A stretch of 64,000 nt of DNA from Gemmatimonadota bacterium (GTDB taxonomy: Bacteria > Gemmatimonadota > Gemmatimonadetes > Longimicrobiales > Gaopeijiaceae): the NCBI GenBank assembly GCA_007126575.1, contig SLBA01000002.1:18653-82652 (forward strand). The letters are read 5' to 3'. Positions within the stretch are counted from its first letter, which is position 1; each line of letters starts with the position of its first letter. Under the pieces are notes generated by a model. It worked only from the letters and a program-made list of their open reading frames with translations, was not told where the DNA came from and did no database searches. A program made the position numbers and the translations under genes. Below, piece after piece: positions 37,133 through 47,096 of this stretch.

Positions 37133-38613
37133 GCGCGTGGCGAGCGGGCGAGCTCGAGCGGCACCTGGCCCGGACGATCCGCGAGGGTGGATGGTTCGCG
37201 GGGGGGGAGCCGGTGGTGGTCGCCCTCTCCGGAGGCGTCGATTCGCTGGCCCTCCTCGACCTCCTCCATGAGGGGCTCGAGGCGGTGGCCCCCGAGCTTC
37301 CGCGACTCGAGCTGCACCCGGCGCACTTCGATCACCGCATGCGGGCGGAGAGCACGGACGAGGCGGACCGGCTCGAGGCCGTCATGAAGCGACGGGGGCT
37401 TCCCCTTCATCGGGGTGTGGCCCCGGCCCCCCCGCGCTCCGAGGCCGAGGCTCGTAGCCTCCGCTTCCGCTTCCTTCGGGGGGTTCGGGACGAGGTCGGA
37501 GCGCGCTGGATCCTCCTCGGGCACCACGCCGACGACCAGCGCGAGACCGTGCTCTTCCGGATCCTTCGCGGAACCGGTATCCGCGGCCTTCGCGGCATGG
37601 AGCCGTGCCGGCCCCCCGACCTCCTGCGCCCCCTCCTCGAGGTCGACCGCGCGGTGATCCGGGCGCACGCCGAGCGACGGGGGCTCGAACCGATCGAGGA
37701 CCCGTCGAACCGGGATCCGGCCTTCGCCCGCAACCGCATCCGGCACGAACTCCTCCCCCTCGCCCGCCAGGTCCATCCCGGGGCGCCCGCGGCGATCCTG
37801 CGTCTCTCGCGGCGAGCCCGCGAGGTCGAGGCGGTCCTCGACACCCTGCTCGGCCCCGAGGTGGACCGTCTCCTCGAACGCGGGGAGATCGCCGCCAACG
37901 CCCGCGGGGGCCTCGAGGGTCCGGGCGAGATCCCGGTTGCCCGCGACGACCTCCTCTCCTATCCTCCCCCGGTTCGGTCCGAGCTCCTGAGAGCCGTGGC
38001 GGAGAGGCTGGGATCCCGCCTCTCGGAAGCCGGAACCGGGGCGGCGCTTGAGTTTATCAGCGAAGGTTCGAGCGGGGGGGCGATCGAGCTTCCGGGGTCC
38101 GTGGTCCTCGTGCGGGACTTTTCACTCCTGCGCTTCCGACGTCGGGTGTCGGACCCGGGAAGCGAGGGGGAGGCGTCCGAGGCGCTGATCCCCCTCGGGT
38201 CGTCCGAAGCCGGATCGGTCGAGCTCCGGCTCGGACGGTCGCTATGGCGGGTGGTGTGGGGCCCCCGGGCTCCCGGCAAGGGGTCGCAGCCCTCCGGTGC
38301 ACCCCTTCCGCTCGAGCCGGGCGGTGCGGGTTGGACCGCCGCCTTCCGTCGCGGGGACCTGCACCCCCCGCTTCGGGTACGGGGTCGAGCGCCCGGAGAC
38401 CGGGTGCCGCTGGGAAGCGGCCGGAAGAAGCTGAAAAAGCTCCTGGGGGAGTTGCGGATTTCCCGGGGCGACCGAGATCGACTGCCCCTCCTGGTGGACG
38501 GGAGCGGCCTTGTACTCTGGATTCCGGGTCACTGGCGGGCACCGCTCGCCGCCCCGGACACACTCTCTGAAACCTGGACGATCGGGGTAATTGATGTCGG
38601 CGACGGCGCCTGA
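37129..38613 (+). CDS. tilS: tRNA(Ile)-lysidine synthetase TilS
   Basis: Converts C34 of tRNA-Ile2 (CAU) to lysidine, so that it reads AUA as Ile. It is 494 aa. The PP-loop motif is ALSGGVDSLALL (SGGVDS 34-39). Later blocks are HFDHRMRAESTDEA, LGHHADDQRETVLFRILRGTG and EDPSNRDPAFARNRIRHELLP. The C-terminal domain with PGDRVPLGSGRKKLKKLLGELRI is the TilS C-terminal tRNA-binding region. The ATG overlaps the GDPD stop. The 3' end overlaps hpt by 20 bases, a conserved tilS-hpt-ftsH order. Confidence 0.95.
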   Translation: MSAWRAGELERHLARTIREGGWFAGGEPVVVALSGGVDSLALLDLLHEGLEAVAPELPRLELHPAHFDHRMRAESTDEADRLEAVMKRRGLPLHRGVAPAPPRSEAEARSLRFRFLRGVRDEVGARWILLGHHADDQRETVLFRILRGTGIRGLRGMEPCRPPDLLRPLLEVDRAVIRAHAERRGLEPIEDPSNRDPAFARNRIRHELLPLARQVHPGAPAAILRLSRRAREVEAVLDTLLGPEVDRLLERGEIAANARGGLEGPGEIPVARDDLLSYPPPVRSELLRAVAERLGSRLSEAGTGAALEFISEGSSGGAIELPGSVVLVRDFSLLRFRRRVSDPGSEGEASEALIPLGSSEAGSVELRLGRSLWRVVWGPRAPGKGSQPSGAPLPLEPGGAGWTAAFRRGDLHPPLRVRGRAPGDRVPLGSGRKKLKKLLGELRISRGDRDRLPLLVDGSGLVLWIPGHWRAPLAAPDTLSETWTIGVIDVGDGA

Positions 38614-39151
38614 GCAGGTCGCGCACCGCGCGGGAGCGAACACCTTTCGACACGTGGTCTTCTCGCAGGGGCAGATCGCGACCCGCGTGGCCGAGATGGG
38701 AGCGGGCATCAGCGACCACTATCCCGCGTCGGAGCCGCTGCTGGTGTTGGGGCTCCTCAAGGGCTCCTTTATATTCATGGCGGATCTGGTGCGCACGATT
38801 CACCGTCCGCTCCATCTCGATTTCCTCGTGGCGTCGAGTTACGGAAAGGCGACCGTCTCTTCGGGACGGGTGAATCTGCTCTACGATCCGGACACGTCGT
38901 TCGAGGGCAAGCACCTTCTGATCGTGGAAGACATCATCGACAGCGGGAATACGCTCAAGCAGCTGCTTCCCGACCTGCGGAGGCGCGGCGCGAAAAGCGT
39001 CGAGGTGTGCGCGCTTCTGCACAAGCGCCTGGTGGCGCTCGAGCCCGAGGCCCGGTGGGTCGGATTCGACTGTCCCGACGAATTCGTCGTCGGATACGGT
39101 CTGGATCACGCCGAGGACTTTCGGCACCTCCCGTTCATCGGGAGTCTCTGA
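38594..39151 (+). CDS. hpt: Hypoxanthine phosphoribosyltransferase
   Basis: Purine salvage enzyme, 185 aa. The PRPP-binding motif is LLIVEDIIDSGNTL (108-121). The N-terminal flap and the purine-binding region near VGYGLDHAEDFRHLPFIG at the C-terminus are as in the Hpt family. The ATG at 38594 is preferred over the TTG three bases earlier. It lies within the end of tilS. ftsH follows after 58 bases, the classical tilS-hpt-ftsH cluster. Confidence 0.95.
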   Translation: MSATAPEQVAHRAGANTFRHVVFSQGQIATRVAEMGAGISDHYPASEPLLVLGLLKGSFIFMADLVRTIHRPLHLDFLVASSYGKATVSSGRVNLLYDPDTSFEGKHLLIVEDIIDSGNTLKQLLPDLRRRGAKSVEVCALLHKRLVALEPEARWVGFDCPDEFVVGYGLDHAEDFRHLPFIGSL

Positions 39152-39209
39152 CATTCGGGGCCGCTAGGCTCCGGCGGGCTCCGGCCCGGCAACCGAATCT
39201 GCGTTTCCT

Positions 39210-41239
<2,030 letters not shown>

Positions 41240-41243
<4 letters not shown>

Positions 41244-42205
41244 ACCGGGCTCCGTCGCGGTGGGACGGGGCGCAGGGTCGGGGGTGGCGGATCCGAGGGG
41301 GCGTCCTGCCCCTCGATCGTCCCCTGGTCATGGGGATCCTGAACCTGACACCCGATTCCTTCTCGGACGGGGGCGAACTGCCCACGGTGGACCGGGTCCT
41401 GCAACGGGCCGAACGCCACCTGGACGAGGGCGCCGCGCTCCTCGACTTCGGCGGTGAGTCCACCCGGCCCGGGGCGGACGAGGTGCCGGAGGCCGAAGAG
41501 ATCCGCAGGGTCGTGCCGGCGATCGAGGCGGTCGCCCGCCGCTGGACGGTCCCGATCTCGATCGACACCCGGCGGTCCGAGGTCGCGCGGGCTGCCCTGG
41601 ATGCCGGGGCGCACATCGTCAACGACGTGTCGGGGTTCGACTTCGACCCGGAGCTCGCCGGGGTCACCGCCCGCGCCGGCGCCGGCGCCGTGGTCATGCA
41701 CATGCGGGGGACCCCGCAGACGATGACGTCCCGGGCGGAATACCCCTCGCTCATGGAGGACCTGGCCCGTGAACTCGGCGAGGCGGCCCGGCGGGGGCTG
41801 GACGCGGGCCTTCCCCCCGAGGCGATCGTCCTCGACCCGGGGCTCGGCTTCGCCAAGACCGCGTCGCAGAGCCTGCAGATCATCCGGGACCTCGCCGACC
41901 TCTCGGAGCTGGGATACCCGCTCCTCGTCGGACCGTCGCGCAAGAGCTTCCTGGGCGAGGTCCTGGACCGCCCCCCGGCCGGGCGGGTCACCGGCACCGC
42001 GGTCGCCTGCGCGCTCGCCCTGCTCGGTGGGGCCCGCATCTTTCGCGTACACGACGTGCGGGCCACCCTCGAGGCGCTGCAGGTGGCGACCGCGATCCGC
42101 ACGGCGGACCCGCAGGAGGGCCGTGGGGTTAATCAGAGAGCGGACTCCGGTGAGCGTCATCGGGGCGGCTTGACCCCCGGGCGGAAGGCGAGGACGACGA
42201 GGTGA
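41240..42205 (+). CDS. folP: Dihydropteroate synthase
   Basis: Folate biosynthesis enzyme, the sulfonamide target, 321 aa. Motifs are [70 protein letters not shown] and [10 protein letters not shown]. It carries a C-terminal extension of about 35 residues, basic and apparently disordered, beyond the usual end. The ATG overlaps ftsH and the stop overlaps cdaA (GTGA). ftsH-folP-cdaA is a known neighbourhood in several phyla. Confidence 0.95.
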
Positions 42206-43008
42206 ACTGGCTCTGGGAGCAGTTCCGGCTGTTGGGGCCGGGCTGGGGAGATCTGGTCGAGATCACGATCGTCGCGATCCTGACCTACCGGATCCTCCTG
42301 CTGCTGCAGCGCACCCGGGCGATGCAGATGATGCTGGGAGTCGGGCTTCTCGTCGGGTTCTATGCCCTGGCGGTCGTTCTGAACTTCGAACTCATCCGGA
42401 CGGTGCTCGAGACACTCTTCCAGTACGGGGCGATTGCGGCGCTGGTGGTGTTTCAGCCCGAGTTGCGGGCGGCCCTGGCCCGAATGGGGCAGAGCCAGTT
42501 CTTCCGGATCTTCATTAAGATCCAGAGCCGCGAGATCGTCGACGAACTGGTCGAAGCGGTCGAAAAGCTCTCGAGGACGAGTACGGGGGCGATCATCGCA
42601 CTCGAACAGGAGGTCGGGCTGGACGAATATGCGCAGACGGGGCGACCGGTTCAGGCGAAGGTCTCGGCCGATCTTCTGACCACGATCTTCACCCCGTACT
42701 CGCCGCTGCACGACGGAGCAGTGATCATCGCCGGGGACTCGATCAAGGCGGCGGGAGCGATCCTGCCACTGACCCAGACTCCCCTGGCGGACAAGTCGCT
42801 CGGCACCCGCCACCGGGCCGCGATCGGTCTGTCCGAGGAGTCCGACGCCTTCGTCATCGTGGTCAGCGAGGAGACCGCCCGCATCTCGATCGCGCGGCGC
42901 GGTCACCTGGAACTCGGGGTCACCCCCGAGCAGCTCCGGGAGGCCCTCGAGGGGGTGGAGCCGGAAGGCTCGAAGTCCTCGTGGCTTTCCTCGGTGAAGG
43001 GATCGTGA
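42202..43008 (+). CDS. cdaA: Diadenylate cyclase CdaA
   Basis: Membrane-bound synthase of the second messenger c-di-AMP, 268 aa. Hydrophobic segments lie at about 18-35, 43-61 and 68-84, then a coiled region and the DisA_N catalytic domain. The domain shows DGA at 171-173 (LHDGAVII) and RHR at 203-205 (GTRHRAAIGLSE), both intact. No cdaR/ybbR-like regulator follows; the exbB operon begins next behind its own promoter. c-di-AMP commonly controls potassium, osmotic and wall homeostasis. Confidence 0.95.
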   Translation: MNWLWEQFRLLGPGWGDLVEITIVAILTYRILLLLQRTRAMQMMLGVGLLVGFYALAVVLNFELIRTVLETLFQYGAIAALVVFQPELRAALARMGQSQFFRIFIKIQSREIVDELVEAVEKLSRTSTGAIIALEQEVGLDEYAQTGRPVQAKVSADLLTTIFTPYSPLHDGAVIIAGDSIKAAGAILPLTQTPLADKSLGTRHRAAIGLSEESDAFVIVVSEETARISIARRGHLELGVTPEQLREALEGVEPEGSKSSWLSSVKGS

Positions 43009-43026
43009 GACGTTACGAGTTCGTGT

Positions 43027-43055
43027 TTGACACTGCCGGGGATGGCGGATACATT
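43027..43055 (+). promoter_or_regulatory. Strong sigma70-type promoter for exbB-exbD-exbD-tonB
   Basis: TTGACA (43027-43032), 17-base spacer, TACATT (43050-43055), matching 10 of 12 consensus bases. Transcription would start near 43062, giving a leader of about 90 bases before exbB. It is the best promoter match in the window. Confidence 0.8.
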
Positions 43056-43150
43056 GGCGGCTTCAATCCCCGAATCCAACAATCCTGTGTGTACGCTGGG
43101 AGCGGGCGGGCCGACCCGCCTCCGAGCCTGAGTGAGAAAAGGAGCCCGGT

Positions 43151-43939
43151 TTGAACGGTTTCGAGTACAATCTTCTGACCCTTTTCGCGGACGGCGGTCC
43201 GATGATGTACGCGCTGCTGCTCTGTTCGCTGGTGGCGCTCGGCGTGACGATCGCGAAGGCGTGGACACTCTGGGTCGCCCATCGTGACACGCAGAGGATC
43301 CTGGACGAGGTGAGGGAGTTGAGCGAGGCGGGCCGGTTCCGTGAGGCGATCCGTCTCACGAGTGAAACTCCGGGTCCCGCGGCGGCAATCCTCCTCGCCG
43401 GACTCCGCCGGATCGAAAAGGGGCGTGTCCACGAAAACGAGATCGAGCAGGCGATCAACACCGCCGGTACGATCGAGCTGGGCTTCCTGGAGCGGGGACT
43501 CGTGATCCTGGCGACGGTCGCGAACGTCGCCCCGCTGATGGGCTTCCTGGGGACGGTGGCCGGAATGATCATGGCCTTCGCCTCGATCGAGGAGATGGGC
43601 AACGTGGATCCCTCCGCGGTGGCGGCCGGAATCAAGGTCGCCCTGCTGACCACGGCGACCGGGCTCCTGATTGCGATTCCCGTCAACGTGGCCTACAACT
43701 TCTTCGTGACCCGGGTCGACAAGCTGATCATGGACATGGAGCAGGGGACCCAGCAGCTCCTCAACCTGGTGTGGGACATGGAACAGGACGGGCGCCTCGA
43801 GGTGATCGATTCCCGGGTCCCGGTCTCGGCCGGAGGCGGCATGCGAGGCCCGGTCGACCAGGTGTCACCGACGGCGAGTCCCCCGGCACCGGACCTCGAC
43901 AGCGACTCCGACGTGCACCCCTCGGACGCCGGGGAGTGA
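43151..43939 (+). CDS. exbB: MotA/TolQ/ExbB proton channel protein
   Basis: Inner-membrane proton-channel subunit energising TonB, 262 aa. Membrane helices lie at about 17-37, 116-143 and 160-186. The conserved TolQ/ExbB channel segment reads VANVAPLMGFLGTVAGMIMAF, then GIKVALLTTATGLLIAIPVN. A long cytoplasmic C-terminal tail is Asp/Ser/Pro-rich. The TTG start at 43151 is supported by AAAAGGAG 7 bases upstream. A bulged hairpin (43968-43987) lies in the gap before the first exbD. Confidence 0.94.
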   Translation: MNGFEYNLLTLFADGGPMMYALLLCSLVALGVTIAKAWTLWVAHRDTQRILDEVRELSEAGRFREAIRLTSETPGPAAAILLAGLRRIEKGRVHENEIEQAINTAGTIELGFLERGLVILATVANVAPLMGFLGTVAGMIMAFASIEEMGNVDPSAVAAGIKVALLTTATGLLIAIPVNVAYNFFVTRVDKLIMDMEQGTQQLLNLVWDMEQDGRLEVIDSRVPVSAGGGMRGPVDQVSPTASPPAPDLDSDSDVHPSDAGE

Positions 43940-44059
43940 CCGGAGCGCGAATGACCTGACACGGGCGCGGATCCCGAAGCGGGTCCGAGGCCGGAACTTC
44001 GACGGTTGGTACCCGGTATCAACCCTTACAAGACCATCGCTGGAGATTGGAGAGATTAC

Positions 44060-44482
44060 GTGGCGATCCTGAGCAAGAAGACCAAGGTCAGTGACGAGAT
44101 ACCTTCCTCGTCCATGGCGGACATCGCGTTCCTCCTGCTGATCTTCTTTCTGGTAACGACGGTGTTTCCCAAGGACCAGGGGCTGCAGATCGTGCTGCCC
44201 GAGGCCCAGGAAGAGGTCGAGGTGTCGCAGCGCAACATCCTGCACATCAACATTCAGACCGACGGTTCCGTCCTCTACCGACGGGGCGACAGTCAGCAGG
44301 AGACACGGGTCGCCCCCGCCGCGATGGAGGACATCTGGCGGATGGAAGTGGCGCAGAATGAGAACCTGATCGCCGGTGTGCGCACGCATCCCGAGGCCCA
44401 GCACCGCTACATGGTGCAGGTGCTCGATGCGCTGCAGACCGCCGGCGCGACCAGAATTTCGCTCCAGATGGGAGAGGGTTGA
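44060..44482 (+). CDS. exbD: Biopolymer transport protein ExbD (copy 1)
   Basis: A 140-aa bitopic protein of the ExbD/TolR family. A short cytoplasmic N-terminus ends in SDEIPSSS, then the single membrane helix MADIAFLLLIFFLVTTVF with the proton-carrying Asp at D21. The periplasmic domain follows. The GTG at 44060 has GGAGAG about 7 bases upstream. An in-frame ATG at 44006 would add 18 residues and is less likely. The second exbD overlaps or abuts its stop. Confidence 0.92.
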   Translation: MAILSKKTKVSDEIPSSSMADIAFLLLIFFLVTTVFPKDQGLQIVLPEAQEEVEVSQRNILHINIQTDGSVLYRRGDSQQETRVAPAAMEDIWRMEVAQNENLIAGVRTHPEAQHRYMVQVLDALQTAGATRISLQMGEG

Positions 44483-44484
44483 CG

Positions 44485-44934
44485 ATGCCGCTCAGGAATA
44501 GTGGGCTCGAGCGAAAGTCGAAGGCGTCTGACCAGATTCCGAGTTCTTCTCTGGCCGACATCGCCTTCCTGCTCCTGATCTTCTTCATGGTCACGACGGT
44601 GTTCCGCCAGGAGAGGGAGCGCCCGATCGAGTGGCCTTCGGCGCAGGCCACGGAGCAGATCGACGAGAAGCGCCAGAACATCATGTACATCTGGATCGAG
44701 CAGGACGGAGGGATCTTCATCAACGATCAGCCGGTCGCGATGTCCGATGTCTCCAGTCTGGTGGCGCCCGCCTGGATCGACTCCCAGCGGCGGCTGCGCA
44801 TTTCACTGCGAGCCGACGCACGTGCCCCGTACCGCTTCGTGGACGGGGTGATGGAGGAGATCAAGGCCGGAGGAGCCATCTACGTGGTATTCGCCACGGA
44901 TCTTGAACGCCGTATGGCAAGGGAGAGACGATGA
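44485..44934 (+). CDS. exbD: Biopolymer transport protein ExbD (copy 2)
   Basis: A 149-aa paralogue of the preceding gene with the same N-terminal pattern SDQIPSSSLADIAFLLLIFF; the channel Asp is D25. The periplasmic parts of the two copies differ clearly, so this is an old duplication, probably a heteromeric pair. ATG 44485 follows GGAGAGGG by 6 bases. TTG 44479, overlapping the previous stop, is the alternative. The stop overlaps tonB (ATGA). Confidence 0.92.
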   Translation: MPLRNSGLERKSKASDQIPSSSLADIAFLLLIFFMVTTVFRQERERPIEWPSAQATEQIDEKRQNIMYIWIEQDGGIFINDQPVAMSDVSSLVAPAWIDSQRRLRISLRADARAPYRFVDGVMEEIKAGGAIYVVFATDLERRMARERR

Positions 44935-45620
44935 GTACTGAGCCCCAAACCCAGGCACCGGAGGAGGAGCTTCCTTTCGAGACCGCGAACGATCGCTTCA
45001 AGCGGTCATTCGGATCGTGGTTCTGGGGGTCCATGACGGCCGCAGTGCTGCTGCATGCGGCGGTGATGTTCCTCTTTCCGAACATGTCGACCGCGGACGT
45101 TAGCTTCACGATGGACGAGTTCGAGGTCATGGACCTGCCACCGGAGATCGAGATTCCGCCTCCGCCCGAGCAGATTCAGCGCCCGGCCAACCCCGTCGTG
45201 ACCGACGCGCAGATCGACGAGGACATCACGATCGCGCCGACGACCTTCGAGGATAACCTCCCGGACGATCTGCCTCCGCCGCGCAGCGACGGTGGCGCCG
45301 ACCTGTCCGAGCAGCCGCAGTTCACGCCACACGACGTGAGTCCGCGAACGCTGAACGGGCAGCAGGTGCAGCGTGCGCTCGCGAACGAGTATCCGGCGAT
45401 GCTTCGGGACAACGGCATCGGGGGCACCGTGATGATGCACTTCTTCATCGACGAGAACGGCGAGGTGCAGAATTTCGAGGTCGCTGAGTCGTCCGGACAC
45501 GCGGCGCTCGACGAGGCCGCGATGAGGGTCGCTCCGGTCTTCGAGTTCTCACCGGCGCTGAACCGCGACATTGCGGTCCCGGTATGGATTCAGGTTCCGA
45601 TCAACTTCTCGGCTCGCTGA
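44931..45620 (+). CDS. tonB: TonB-family energy transducer
   Basis: A 229-aa TonB protein linking ExbBD to outer-membrane receptors. A cytoplasmic N-terminus of about 32 residues precedes one membrane helix (about 33-53). A Pro/Glu-rich periplasmic spacer includes PPEIEIPPPPEQIQRP. The C-terminal TonB domain covers about 140-229, with YPAMLRDNGIGGTVMMHFFIDENG and the ALDEAAMRVAPVFEFSPA block. Cells with TonB should have an outer membrane. No TonB-dependent receptor lies in the window. It is the last gene of the operon, before a terminator. Confidence 0.93.
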   Translation: MSTEPQTQAPEEELPFETANDRFKRSFGSWFWGSMTAAVLLHAAVMFLFPNMSTADVSFTMDEFEVMDLPPEIEIPPPPEQIQRPANPVVTDAQIDEDITIAPTTFEDNLPDDLPPPRSDGGADLSEQPQFTPHDVSPRTLNGQQVQRALANEYPAMLRDNGIGGTVMMHFFIDENGEVQNFEVAESSGHAALDEAAMRVAPVFEFSPALNRDIAVPVWIQVPINFSAR

Positions 45621-45649
45621 TCTGACCCTTCGTCCCGCACAGGTGTTCG

Positions 45650-45683
45650 AGGCCCCGTCGGTCAGAGGTGACCGGCGGGGCCT
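45650..45683 (+). terminator. Terminator-like hairpin after tonB
   Basis: AGGCCCCGTCGGTCA (45650-45664) pairs with TGACCGGCGGGGCCT (45669-45683) around the tetraloop GAGG: 15 pairs including one T.G. Only TTCGT follows, so the U-run is poor, but the stem is very stable. It closes the exbB-tonB operon. Confidence 0.75.
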
Positions 45684-45711
45684 TCGTGCGTCGATTCCCG
45701 AGCGCCGGTGG

Positions 45712-45740
45712 TTCCCTCCCTCCCCTCACCTCCCTAGAAT
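45712..45740 (+). promoter_or_regulatory. Candidate promoter giving a leaderless yggS transcript
   Basis: TAGAAT (45735-45740) is a near-consensus -10 placed 7 bases before the ATG at 45748. TTCCCT at 45712-45717 with 17-base spacing is a weak -35. No Shine-Dalgarno precedes the ATG. Transcription from this box would begin at or next to the start codon. Confidence 0.5.
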
Positions 45741-45747
45741 AGAGCGT

Positions 45748-46446
45748 ATGTTCAGTGAACGACTCGCCGGATCCCTCCCCAGGGTGAGAGACCAGATGGC
45801 TGCAGCTGCGGATCGAGTCGGTCGCGACCCGTCCGACACCCGCGTGATCGCGGTCACCAAGGGACACCCGGTGGCCGTGGTCGAGGCAGCGCTGGCGGCG
45901 GGGCTGCGGGATCTGGCCGAGAATCGAGTCGAGGCCCTGGTGGAGCGTGTTCCCGCCTTTCGGGATCGCGACTGTCGCTGGCACATGGTCGGGCGTCTTC
46001 AACGACGCAAGGCGCCCGAAGTACGGGGGCTGGTGGAGTTGCTGCACTCGCTCGACTCGCTCAAGCTGGCCCGACGGCTCGAGCGAACCGCCGAAGATGG
46101 CGACCCGGTCCTTGCGGCGCTGGTCCAGGTGAATACGTCTGGAGAGGATTCGAAGGGGGGGCTGACCCCCGACAACGCGGTCGCCGCGGTCGGCGAGATG
46201 CTGGAGATGTCGAGCATCGAGCTGCGGGGGCTCATGACCATGGCTCCGTATACCGACGACGAGGCGGTGCTGCGTTCGACCTTTCGCACCCTGAGAGAGG
46301 TCAACGATCGGTTGATCGCTGAGTTGGACGGCTACGAGGGAGAGGAGTTGTCGATGGGAATGTCAAATGATTTCGAGCTCGCGATCGAGGAGGGAAGCAC
46401 GATGGTACGACTCGGGACGGTGCTGTTCGGGGAGCGTGACGGATGA
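45748..46446 (+). CDS. YggS-family pyridoxal-phosphate homeostasis protein
   Basis: A 232-aa PLP-binding TIM-barrel protein of the YggS/PLPHP family, involved in vitamin B6 and amino-acid homeostasis. The PLP lysine is in VIAVTKGHP (near residue 37). Other family blocks are LAENRVEAL, CRWHMVGRLQRRKA, VNTSGEDSKGGL, LRGLMTMAPY and SMGMSNDFELAIEEGSTMVRLGTVLFG. The ATG at 45748 seems leaderless (see promoter). The stop overlaps divIVA (ATGA), matching the yggS-divIVA order of Gram-positive division clusters. Confidence 0.94.
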   Translation: MFSERLAGSLPRVRDQMAAAADRVGRDPSDTRVIAVTKGHPVAVVEAALAAGLRDLAENRVEALVERVPAFRDRDCRWHMVGRLQRRKAPEVRGLVELLHSLDSLKLARRLERTAEDGDPVLAALVQVNTSGEDSKGGLTPDNAVAAVGEMLEMSSIELRGLMTMAPYTDDEAVLRSTFRTLREVNDRLIAELDGYEGEELSMGMSNDFELAIEEGSTMVRLGTVLFGERDG

Positions 46447-47084
46447 TCGATCTCACGCCCCTCGACGTGCGGAACAAGCGGGGCGACTTCCGCAAGGCGA
46501 TGCGCGGGTACGACCCGCAGGAAGTCGATCATTTCCTCGAGATGGTCGCCGAGCGGCTCGACGAGGTCGTCAAGCAGAACCTGACCCTGAGCGAACGGGT
46601 CGAGCGACTCGCGGAGCAGCTCTCCGGACAGGAGGGCAGGGAGCGGGCCGTTCAGGAGGCGCTCGTCACGGCCCAGTCGCTGCGCGAGGAGATCGAGAGC
46701 CAGGCCCACCGCGAGGCGGACCTGACCCGCAGGGAGGCCGAAGACGACGCCGAGCGGATCCGTGACGCGGCGGAGCGGGCGATCCACGACCGGCAGCACG
46801 AACTCGACGACCTGAATCGCTCCCGGCGCCGGTTCCTTCGGTCTTTTCGCTCCCTTCTCGAAGAGCAGCTCGACGTGGTCCGAGTCGAGGAGGAGCGTCC
46901 GATCCTCGAGGACCTCGACCTCGATGCGCTCCGGGTCTTCCAGCGCAGGGAGCCGGTCGATGCCGACGAGGGGGTCGACGGCGAGGGTGCCGAATCGGCC
47001 GATGAAGACCTCCCTGAAATCGATGGCTCGGACGACGGCGCCCCCGACGAAGTGACCGAGTCCGACCCGACCTTCCAGAGCTGA
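46443..47084 (+). CDS. divIVA: DivIVA-domain protein
   Basis: A 213-aa DivIVA-family polar or septal scaffold. The N-terminal membrane-binding domain reads LTPLDVRNKRGDFRKAMRGYDPQEVDHFLE (residues 4-33 region). It is followed by a long coiled coil (about 35-165) and an acidic, disordered C-terminus. The N-terminus fits the family's curvature-sensing domain. It is unusual in an organism that also has TonB, but known in some Gram-negative phyla. The ATG overlaps yggS, and ileS follows 12 bases later. Confidence 0.93.
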   Translation: MIDLTPLDVRNKRGDFRKAMRGYDPQEVDHFLEMVAERLDEVVKQNLTLSERVERLAEQLSGQEGRERAVQEALVTAQSLREEIESQAHREADLTRREAEDDAERIRDAAERAIHDRQHELDDLNRSRRRFLRSFRSLLEEQLDVVRVEEERPILEDLDLDALRVFQRREPVDADEGVDGEGAESADEDLPEIDGSDDGAPDEVTESDPTFQS

Positions 47085-47096
47085 GACCCTGCCCGC

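Noticed and set aside
47085..47096. T-box riboswitch for ileS
   Set aside because: Only 12 bases separate divIVA and ileS, too short for any leader structure.
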